Source: Microbispora rosea (GTDB lineage Bacteria; Actinomycetota; Actinomycetes; Streptosporangiales; Streptosporangiaceae). From it: DNA of 64,000 bases. The stretch covers positions 62,001 through 126,000 of the forward strand of contig NZ_FTNI01000003.1 in the NCBI RefSeq assembly GCF_900156315.1. Reading direction: 5' to 3'. The notes beneath the pieces were generated by a model, which did not search any database, was not told the DNA's origin, and saw only the letters and a list, made by a program, of their open reading frames with translations. This document shows, piece by piece, positions 57,613 through 64,000 of the stretch (its first letter is position 1; each line of letters opens with the position of its first letter). The translations under genes and the position numbers were made by a program.

Positions 57613-60600
57613 TCAGCGGCGCGGGCCGGGCTGCAGGAGGCGGTCACCCGGGTTGCACAGCTCTCCCGTGAAGAACGTGCTGCCGGGCACGCACCGCCAC
57701 ATGCTCGGGTTGGTGTCGCTGGGCGCGAGCCGGACGGCGGTCGCCTGCTCCAGGGCGTAGCCGTCGGCGAGCAGGGTCGCCTCGCTGAAGGCCGTGCCGA
57801 CGAGCGCGACGCCGATCGGGTTGCGGCCGGCCGAGCTGTTGGTGGCGCCGTACCCCGCGGGCAGGGTCAGCACCGGGTAGCCCGCGCGGTCGGCGTGACC
57901 GACGAGCGCGTTGCCGGACGGCACCAGCACCGCGTCGAAGTCGTCCGACGGGTCGCCGGGGGTCCCGTTGGCGAGGATGCCGTCGATCAGCGCGCGGGCG
58001 GACGCCTGCCCCGCCTGCAGATCGGAGGTGTACGCCGCGCCGGTGGCCGGGTCTGACAGGTCCACGGCCTGCGCGTCGAGCAGCTGACCCTGCTGGTACT
58101 TCAGCCCCTCGACCGGGTTGGCGTCGTTGTAGTCGATGACGTCCTGCAGGGACCTCGCCCCGGGCCCGCGCCCGGCGCCGGACAGGTAGGCGTTCAGGTC
58201 GCGCTTGAACTCCCGGCTCACGATGCTCGCCGGGTCGGGGCTCGGGGTGCCGACGGTCACCGTGGTCGTCGTGGCCCCGAGCGACTGCAGGGCGCTCACC
58301 ACCGCCGGGTACGGCCCGGACGTGCTCGATATGACGGCGATCCGCTCGCCCTGCAGGGCGGTCTTCGACAGGCCCGCCGTGTAGTCCTTCACGGGCGCGT
58401 CCTTCGTCGCCGGGTCGGCCGGATCGGCCCCGGCCATCGCCGTCAGCGCCGCCGCCGCGTCGTACACGGTACGGGTGATCGGCCCGGGGGCGTCCTGCGA
58501 CTTGGCGACCGGCAGCGTGCCGGTGCGGCTGACCAGCCCGACGGTCGGCTTCAGCCCGACGACGCCGGCCGCGTCGGCGGGGGCCACGAGCTGGGCGGAG
58601 TCGGGCGAGGTCTCCATGCCGACGGTGAATGCCGCCAGCCCGGAGGCCGTCGCCGCCGCCGATCCCGCGGACGACCCGGCCGGAGTCTTGTCGGTGTCCG
58701 ACGGAAGCAGCACCTGACCGGCGAGGGAGGAGTACCCCTCCGGCAGGTTCGCGTCGAACACACCGTTCAACTCGGTGATGTTCGTCTTGCCGAGGATGAT
58801 CGCCCCGGCGGCCTTGAGCTTGGCGACCACCGTGGAGTCCTTCGCCGGCCGCAGGTCCTGCAGGGCGATCGAGCCGCCCGTCGTCGGCAGCGAGTCCACG
58901 TCGAACCCGTCGTTGACCAGCACGGGAAGGCCTGCCAGCGGCCCGAGCGGGTCACGCTTGCCTTTCTTGTCCTTGGCCGCCTTCTCCCGCTCCTTGTCGG
59001 CCCTGCGGGCCTCCTTGATCGCATCGGTGTTGATGGAACGTACCGCCTGGATGGCCGGGCCCTCGGCGTTGGTGAGCGCGATCCGGTAGAGGTACGCCTT
59101 GACCAGGGCCTCCGAGGTGAGCGTGCCCGCGGCGAGCCGCGCGGACAGGCTCTGCGCCGACTCGGTCTCCAGCGAGAACGGCAGCGGCGCCGGCGCGGCG
59201 CCGAGCATCTTCATGATCGTGTCGTAGGCGGGGTTGCAGTGCCCGCGCGAGGCGTACGGCTCCGCCGGGACGGTGGGCGCGCACCGGTACATGCTGGGGT
59301 TCACGTTGCCGGCCGTCTGGCGCAGCTTCGTGGCCTGCTCGATGACGTAGCCGACGCCGATCAGGTTGTACTCGTCGTACGCGTTGCCGTGGATCTGCAC
59401 GTTGACCGCACGGCGGGTGGTGGCGTTGTACCCCATCGGGATCGTCATCGACGGGAACCCGGCCTGCGGCCCGTTCGGCACGCTGCCGAGGATCGCGATC
59501 ACGGGGTCGGCGGGCTGGGAGGGGTCGGAGCCGGGGTAGGTCATCATGTCGTCGATGGCCTTGTGCCAGGCCGCCTTGCGTACGGGCAGGTTCTCCCGGT
59601 AGGCGGTCTCGTTGGCCCCGCCGGGGGTGACGTCGGCGTTCAGCGCGCTGAGGTGGCTGCTGTTGCCGTACTTCAGGGCCTGGTGGGCGTTGGCCTGGTT
59701 GTCGGCCACCTCTTCGGCCAGCGACTTGATCGGCGCCTGCGAGCCGAGGCGCTTGTAGTACTCGTCGATGGTCTTGTGCTGCTCGTACCCGCTGGGCAGG
59801 TTGGGGATCGCCGGGATCGACACGGTCGGCCGCGGCACCATGATCGCGCCGGCGGCGACCAGCGCGTCGTACGCGATCTTGAGCGGGCTGCCCTCGGTGA
59901 GCGTGCCGTTGTAGCCGATCTTCTTGCCCTTGACGAAGCCGAGGTCCAGGGCCTTCATGTAGTCCGGCACCTGGGCGGGCGGGGTGGGGATGACACCGGT
60001 CTTCAGGTAGTCGTCGCCGAAGACGGCGCGGTATTCGGCGTCGCTGTCCGGGTCGGGCCCGGCGATCGACTGGAGGGTCATCGCGGCGTCCGACACGCTG
60101 CGGGCCATCGGCCCCGCGGTGTCCTGCGAGGCGCTGATCGGCGCGATGCCGTACCCGGGGACGAGCCCGACGGTCGGCCGCAGCCCGACGAGGCTCTGCG
60201 TGCTCGACGGGCTGATGATCGAGCCGGAGGTCTCGGTGCCGATGCCCAGCGTGGACATCGCGGCGGCCATCGCCGCGCCCGTGCCGGAGGAGGAGCCGCT
60301 GGGGTTCTGGTCGGCGTCGATGCCGTTGATGACCTGCCCGGTGAGGTTCGCGAACCCGGACGGCTGGTTGCCGAAGCTGTTGGCGAACTCCGACAGGCCG
60401 ACCTTGCCGAGGACGACCACCCCGTGCTCGCGCAGCTTCTTGGTGATGCCCGCGTCGGTCGCCGGGAACGAGTTACGCAGCGAGTAGTTGCCGGCCGAGG
60501 TGTACATGCCCTTGACGTCGATGAGGTCCTTCAGCAGGATCGGCAGTCCGTGCGCGGGCCCGAGGACATACCCCTTCGCCCGTTGCCTGTCGGCCTCGGC

Positions 60601-60897
60601 GGCCTCCTTGAGGGCGTCCGCGTTGAGTTGCGTGACGGCGTTCAGGCCCGGTCCGCGCTTGTTCAGCGCGTCGATCCGGTCGATGTACATCTGGGTGAGC
60701 TCGACAGAGGTGAGCCGACCCTGCTCCATCATGGCCTCGGCCTGCGCGCCGGTGAGCGTCTCCAGATCGAGTACGGGTGGCCGGTGGCCCTTCACGGGCT
60801 CTTCAGGCGGCGCTTTGGCGGACGCCGGCGCCGCCGTGAGCGGGATGACGAGGGAAAGGGTGAGGAGAGAACAGAGGACGGGACGAGCCTTGCGCAC
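57613..60897 (-). CDS. Secreted tandem amidase (two amidase-signature domains)
   Basis: A 1094-residue exported protein. After a signal peptide (to about residue 27) come two amidase-signature domains of about 500 residues each. Domain 1 (about 40-550) has the Ser-cisSer-Lys triad: Lys in LPILLKDLIDVKG, the cis-Ser in NPSGSSSGTGAAMAAAMSTL and the nucleophile in GTETSGSIISPSS. Domain 2 (about 600-1080) keeps the fold (GSSAGSAAATASGLAAFTVG) but reads LPVLVNDGFDVDS, with Asn for the Lys, and METSPDSAQ at the nucleophile loop, so it is probably inactive. Each domain ends in a Cys-pair motif (MYRC..CNP, MWRC..CNPG). The substrate is probably an extracellular amide. GTG start after AAGGAG. Confidence 0.88.
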   Translation of the reverse strand: MRKARPVLCSLLTLSLVIPLTAAPASAKAPPEEPVKGHRPPVLDLETLTGAQAEAMMEQGRLTSVELTQMYIDRIDALNKRGPGLNAVTQLNADALKEAAEADRQRAKGYVLGPAHGLPILLKDLIDVKGMYTSAGNYSLRNSFPATDAGITKKLREHGVVVLGKVGLSEFANSFGNQPSGFANLTGQVINGIDADQNPSGSSSGTGAAMAAAMSTLGIGTETSGSIISPSSTQSLVGLRPTVGLVPGYGIAPISASQDTAGPMARSVSDAAMTLQSIAGPDPDSDAEYRAVFGDDYLKTGVIPTPPAQVPDYMKALDLGFVKGKKIGYNGTLTEGSPLKIAYDALVAAGAIMVPRPTVSIPAIPNLPSGYEQHKTIDEYYKRLGSQAPIKSLAEEVADNQANAHQALKYGNSSHLSALNADVTPGGANETAYRENLPVRKAAWHKAIDDMMTYPGSDPSQPADPVIAILGSVPNGPQAGFPSMTIPMGYNATTRRAVNVQIHGNAYDEYNLIGVGYVIEQATKLRQTAGNVNPSMYRCAPTVPAEPYASRGHCNPAYDTIMKMLGAAPAPLPFSLETESAQSLSARLAAGTLTSEALVKAYLYRIALTNAEGPAIQAVRSINTDAIKEARRADKEREKAAKDKKGKRDPLGPLAGLPVLVNDGFDVDSLPTTGGSIALQDLRPAKDSTVVAKLKAAGAIILGKTNITELNGVFDANLPEGYSSLAGQVLLPSDTDKTPAGSSAGSAAATASGLAAFTVGMETSPDSAQLVAPADAAGVVGLKPTVGLVSRTGTLPVAKSQDAPGPITRTVYDAAAALTAMAGADPADPATKDAPVKDYTAGLSKTALQGERIAVISSTSGPYPAVVSALQSLGATTTTVTVGTPSPDPASIVSREFKRDLNAYLSGAGRGPGARSLQDVIDYNDANPVEGLKYQQGQLLDAQAVDLSDPATGAAYTSDLQAGQASARALIDGILANGTPGDPSDDFDAVLVPSGNALVGHADRAGYPVLTLPAGYGATNSSAGRNPIGVALVGTAFSEATLLADGYALEQATAVRLAPSDTNPSMWRCVPGSTFFTGELCNPGDRLLQPGPRR

Positions 60898-61344
60898 GAG
60901 GTGCTCCTTGGGAACCCGGTGATGCGCGAGACGCTATAAATGATCAGTTACGGCTGGATGTCCGAAACGTTCCCGCCCTGAAACAGGGATCATCCCGACA
61001 AATTTCGCCGCGGCACCAATAGGGTGACGCAGTGCGGCGCAAGGCCCTGATCGTGGGCCGGCCGGGCAACGAGAGCAGGCGCTTCTCGATGCGCACTCAG
61101 CCATGGTGGCGTGGGGTGGCACCGAAATTTTCGGATAAATATCGAATATTTCTGCGCGGCGGAGTATGCCTCCAGCGAGGAGGTGCAGGTCAACCGGCGG
61201 CCACTCCGTCCGATTGCACCGGTCTCGCCACGGCCGGACCCGATTATCCGCATTCCGATCCGCCGTACGCTTCCCGCGACTCCGGTGCGGAGAGCGTCAC
61301 CGGATCGGCCGGGGCTCCGAAATTTCTTCCCGAGATCCGAAAAT
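60898..61344. other. Intergenic region upstream of the amidase
   Basis: No gene is supported. Apart from the amidase promoter and the CCGAAATTTTCGG site at 61122-61134, it contains half-sites CCGAAATTTC (61317) and CCGAAAATTCAGG (61337-61349), similar to the operators upstream of the LacI and GH3 genes. Confidence 0.5.
61122..61134. promoter_or_regulatory. LacI-type operator CCGAAATTTTCGG
   Basis: A perfect 6-bp inverted repeat (CCGAAA/TTTCGG) around one base, about 225 bp upstream of the amidase start. It has the same pattern as the sites in the LacI-GH3 control region. Confidence 0.5.
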
Positions 61345-62388
61345 TCAGGCGGCGAGGGCGGCGGTGCTGCCGCGCACGACGAGGCCTGTGGTGAGTTCGA
61401 GGCGGTTCTGCCGCGGGGTTTCCCCCCGGGCGAGGGCGACCACCATGGTCGTCGCGGCGGCGGCCATTTCGGTCAGCGGCTGGCGGACCGTCGTCAGCGC
61501 GGGGATGAGCCACTGCGCCATCGGCAGGTCGTCGAAGCCGACCACGCTCAGCTCGTCGGGGATGCGCAGCCCCATCTCGTGGGCCGCCTGGTACACGCCC
61601 ATGGCCTGTGCGTCGTTGAAGGCGAACACGGCGGTCGGCGGCCGGGGCAACGCGAGCAGGGAGCGGGCGTGGGCAAGGCCGTCCTCCGCGCTGAAGTCGC
61701 CCTGCCGGACGAGCTCCGGATCCGTCGGCACGCCCGCGGCGTCCATGGCGGCGCGGAACCCGTCGAGCCGCGCGCGGCTGGACAGGGCGTGGGCGGGACC
61801 GGTGATGAGCGCGATGCGCCGATGTCCCAGTTCCAGCAGGTGGCGCGCGGCCGACAGGCCGCCGCTCCAGTTGCCCGCGCCCACCGAGGGCAGCTCGTGC
61901 CCGGGGTCGCCGGTGGGATCGACCAGCACCACGGGGATGTCCCGGGTCCTGAACTGCTCGTGCTGGGCCCGGGTGAGGCCGGAGAAGACCACGATCACGC
62001 CGTGGGGACGGCGGCCGATCACCCCCTCGATCCAGCCCCTGGCCGGCGGGTGGTGGTCGGGCAGCTCGGAGACGACCACCGCGAGGCCGTGCTCGCGCGC
62101 CACCTGCTCGACGCCCTTGATGACCTCCATCGCGTACCCGCCCTCCAGCTCGTGGAAGACCAGCTCGATGAGCGGAGCCGCGGTGGGGCGCTTCTTCTGC
62201 CGGCGGTAGCCGTGCTCGCGGATCAGGTCCTCGACCAGGGCGCGGGTCTCGGGGGCGACCTCGGACCTGCCGTTGACGACTTTGGAGACGGTCGCGGGCG
62301 ACACCCCCGCCAGCTCGGCGATCTGGGCGATGGTCAGCGGCCGGGAGGGGGTTCGTTCCGGCGGTGTCGGCTCCCTGGTCGTCGTCAT
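61345..62388 (-). CDS. LacI-family transcriptional regulator
   Basis: A 347-residue repressor. The N-terminal helix-turn-helix and hinge are PLTIAQIAELAGVSPATVSK and VVNGRSEVAPETRALVEDLI. The sugar-binding periplasmic-type domain has GVIVVFSGLTRAQHEQFRTR, HRRIALITGPAHALSSRARL, AVFAFNDAQAMGVYQAA and ELSVVGFDDLPMAQWLIPAL. It is divergent from the GH3 gene and probably represses it until an oligosaccharide is present. Several CCGAAA..TTTCGG-type sites lie between the two starts. Confidence 0.92.
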   Translation of the reverse strand: MTTTREPTPPERTPSRPLTIAQIAELAGVSPATVSKVVNGRSEVAPETRALVEDLIREHGYRRQKKRPTAAPLIELVFHELEGGYAMEVIKGVEQVAREHGLAVVVSELPDHHPPARGWIEGVIGRRPHGVIVVFSGLTRAQHEQFRTRDIPVVLVDPTGDPGHELPSVGAGNWSGGLSAARHLLELGHRRIALITGPAHALSSRARLDGFRAAMDAAGVPTDPELVRQGDFSAEDGLAHARSLLALPRPPTAVFAFNDAQAMGVYQAAHEMGLRIPDELSVVGFDDLPMAQWLIPALTTVRQPLTEMAAAATTMVVALARGETPRQNRLELTTGLVVRGSTAALAA

Positions 62389-62401
62389 GGCCGCAGTTTA
62401 G

Positions 62402-62522
62402 CCCGAACTTTCGGACACCAAGCCGAATGTTTCGGATGTCTCACCGCTCGATCCTTGACGGCCTCCAGCGCACCGGCCTAGAGTCCCCATAAACTATCGG
62501 TCCTGATTCGGAAACTTTCGGA
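62402..62522. promoter_or_regulatory. Operators between lacI and the GH3 gene
   Basis: Three sites of the pattern CCGAAN(1-2)TTTCGG: CCGAACTTTCGG (62403-62414), CCGAATGTTTCGG (62423-62435) and CGGAAACTTTCGG (62509-62521). The first two lie within 48 bp of the lacI start, the third about 170 bp before the GH3 start. The rest of this gap shows no gene. Confidence 0.6.
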
Positions 62523-62694
62523 CCGCAGTTCAGACGACAGTCCGGATGAGCAGGGGGCGCTCGATGCGGTTGCTCGCGTACCGCCGCCTGCCGCCGCCGC
62601 CGCGCGGGGACGGCCGGGCCGATCGCCACCTGAACCCCGTACGGCGTCTTCCGGGGCCGAGCCCCACGCGATGGATCGACAAGCAAGGGATGTC

Positions 62695-64000
62695 ATGACA
62701 TTCGTAGACGCGCCGGGGCTCGCGCCCTGGCGGGACGGCGACCGGCCTCTCGACGAGCGTGTGGAGGCGCTGCTGGCCGAGATGACGCTGGAGGAGAAGG
62801 TCGCCCAGCTCGGATCGGTATGGGCCGACATCTCGCCCGCCGGCTCGGAGGCGGCGGGCGGCAACGTCGCGCCGTTGCAGGACCTGTTCATGAAGGACGG
62901 CGCGGATCTCGCCGACCGGATGCGTGACGGGGTCGGTCATCTGACCCGCGTGTACGGCACCGCGCCGGTGAGCCCCGCGGAGGGGGCGGCGGGGCTGCGC
63001 AAGCTGCAGGAGCAGGTGGTCGCAGCAAACCGGTTCGGCATCCCCGCCATCGCGCACGAGGAGTGCCTGACCGGGTTCGCCACCTACGGCGCGACCGCCT
63101 ACCCCACCCCGCTGGCCTGGGCCGCGACCTTCGACCCCGGACTGGTGGAGCGGATGGCGCGGGCCATCGGCGACGACCTGCGCGCCGTCGGCGTCCACCA
63201 GGGCCTGTCTCCGGTTCTCGACGTGGTCCGCGACTACCGCTGGGGCCGGGTCGAGGAGACGCTCGGCGAGGACCCCTACCTGGTGGGGCAGATCGGCGCG
63301 GCCTACGTGCGCGGCCTGGAGAACGCCGGGATCGTCGCGACGCTCAAGCACTTCGCCGGATACGCCGCCTCCCGGGCGGGCCGCAACCACGCCCCGGTCA
63401 GCATCGGCCCCCGCGAGATGGCCGACGTCATCCTCCCGCCGTTCGAGACCGCCATCCGCGAGGGCGGCGCCCGCTCGATCATGAACTCCTACACCGACAT
63501 CGACGGCGTACCCGTCGGCGCCAACGCCGCCCTGCTGCGCGGGGTGCTGCGCGACCAGTGGGGATTCGACGGCACGGTCGTGGCCGACTACTGGGCGGTG
63601 CCGTTCCTGGCCATGAACCACAACGTCGCCGCCGACGAGGCGCACGCCGGCGTGGTCGCGCTGCGCGCGGGCATCGACGTCGAGCTGCCCGACACGGTCG
63701 GCTACGGCACCCGCCTGGTCGAGCAGGTGCGGGCCGGCCACGTGGAGGAGGCGCTGGTCGACGAGGCCGCGCGCCGGGTGCTGCGGCAGAAGATCGAGCT
63801 CGGCCTGCTCGACGACGGCCCCCTCGTGCCCGAGGACGCCGGCGAGGCCGACCTGGACAGCCCCCGCAACCGCGACCTGGCCCGCGCGGTGGCCGAACGC
63901 TCCGTCGTGCTGCTGAGCAACCCCACCGGCGTGCTGCCGCTGGCCTCCGGCACGACCGCCCGCATCGCCGTCATCGGCCCGTGCGCCGACGACCCGCAGA
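62695..64000 (+). CDS. Glycoside hydrolase family 3 (beta-glucosidase/beta-xylosidase), N-terminal part
   Basis: The visible 435 codons cover the (beta/alpha)8 barrel and the start of the second domain. RVEALLAEMTLEEKVAQLGS is at the N-terminus, LAWAATFDPGLVERMARAIG and DDLRAVGVHQGLSPVLDVVR follow. ATLKHFAGYAASRAGRNHAP is the KH(F/G) block. The nucleophile is Asp298 in GTVVADYWAV. SVVLLSNPTGVLPLASG begins domain 2. The end is beyond the window. No signal peptide is seen, so it is intracellular and cuts imported oligosaccharides. The ATG follows AGGGA. It is controlled in all likelihood by the divergent LacI. Confidence 0.92.
   Translation, partial: MTFVDAPGLAPWRDGDRPLDERVEALLAEMTLEEKVAQLGSVWADISPAGSEAAGGNVAPLQDLFMKDGADLADRMRDGVGHLTRVYGTAPVSPAEGAAGLRKLQEQVVAANRFGIPAIAHEECLTGFATYGATAYPTPLAWAATFDPGLVERMARAIGDDLRAVGVHQGLSPVLDVVRDYRWGRVEETLGEDPYLVGQIGAAYVRGLENAGIVATLKHFAGYAASRAGRNHAPVSIGPREMADVILPPFETAIREGGARSIMNSYTDIDGVPVGANAALLRGVLRDQWGFDGTVVADYWAVPFLAMNHNVAADEAHAGVVALRAGIDVELPDTVGYGTRLVEQVRAGHVEEALVDEAARRVLRQKIELGLLDDGPLVPEDAGEADLDSPRNRDLARAVAERSVVLLSNPTGVLPLASGTTARIAVIGPCADDPQ

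Overview
The window is a 64-kb piece of a very G+C-rich actinomycete chromosome. Dense GTG/ATG-started genes, purine-rich ribosome sites, long GC-only hairpin terminators and families such as SPW-repeat, DUF305, DUF3140, DUF6157, DUF6295 and a SCO0854-type RING protein suggest a filamentous actinobacterium, probably Streptosporangiales. That placement comes from gene content only. No rRNA, tRNA, insertion sequence or CRISPR was seen.

Layout. (1) 1-1.2 kb: a TetR regulator (cut by the window edge) divergent from an SDR dehydrogenase, sharing one palindrome. (2) 1.2-14.7 kb: a carotenoid locus with TspO, a DUF523/DUF1722 protein, an ECF sigma factor and a CarH/LitR-type MerR-cobalamin regulator. 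These sit beside crtE-crtI-crtB, plsX- and plsY-like genes, a CrtA-like oxygenase, a GT2 glycosyltransferase, a second CrtI-family enzyme and cruF. No cyclase is present. The set predicts a light-induced, acyclic, hydroxylated/ketolated, glycosylated and perhaps fatty-acylated carotenoid. Many of these genes contain in-frame 15- or 18-bp tandem repeats. (3) 14.8-26 kb: housekeeping and stress genes, including an aldo/keto reductase, a debranching-type enzyme, two secreted proteins with one duplicated promoter-leader, a fasciclin lipoprotein, orphan HicB, DUF2945/DUF3140, DUF4236, a Cys-rich copper-storage-like protein and MarR. (4) 26-32.2 kb: a catabolic locus (amidohydrolase; CoA-transferase, citryl-CoA-lyase-like protein, LigB/LigA-type extradiol dioxygenase, quinone-oxidoreductase-like protein), preceded by a cytochrome P450 remnant. 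(5) 32.2-36 kb: a LysR regulator divergent from an SDR and beta-lactamase-type genes. (6) 36-47.7 kb: methyltransferase, IclR regulator, PHB-depolymerase-type esterase, an ArsR-SRPBCC fusion with tandem operators, an M48 peptidase, DUF305, a CHAP hydrolase behind a c-di-AMP riboswitch, and dienelactone hydrolase with DUF6295. (7) 47.8-57.5 kb: a C3HC4 RING protein, SPW protein, GH15 enzyme, alditol-oxidase-like flavoprotein, peroxiredoxin, methyltransferase and MFS exporter. (8) 57.6-64 kb: a secreted double-domain amidase, a LacI regulator with repeated CCGAAA-type sites, and a GH3 glycosidase cut by the window end.

The most interesting points are the carotenoid locus with its acyl-phosphate enzymes and putative 11-bp-repeat operator, the duplicated promoter-leader blocks, the CoA-transferase/citrate-lyase-like/LigAB catabolic set, and the bacterial RING protein.
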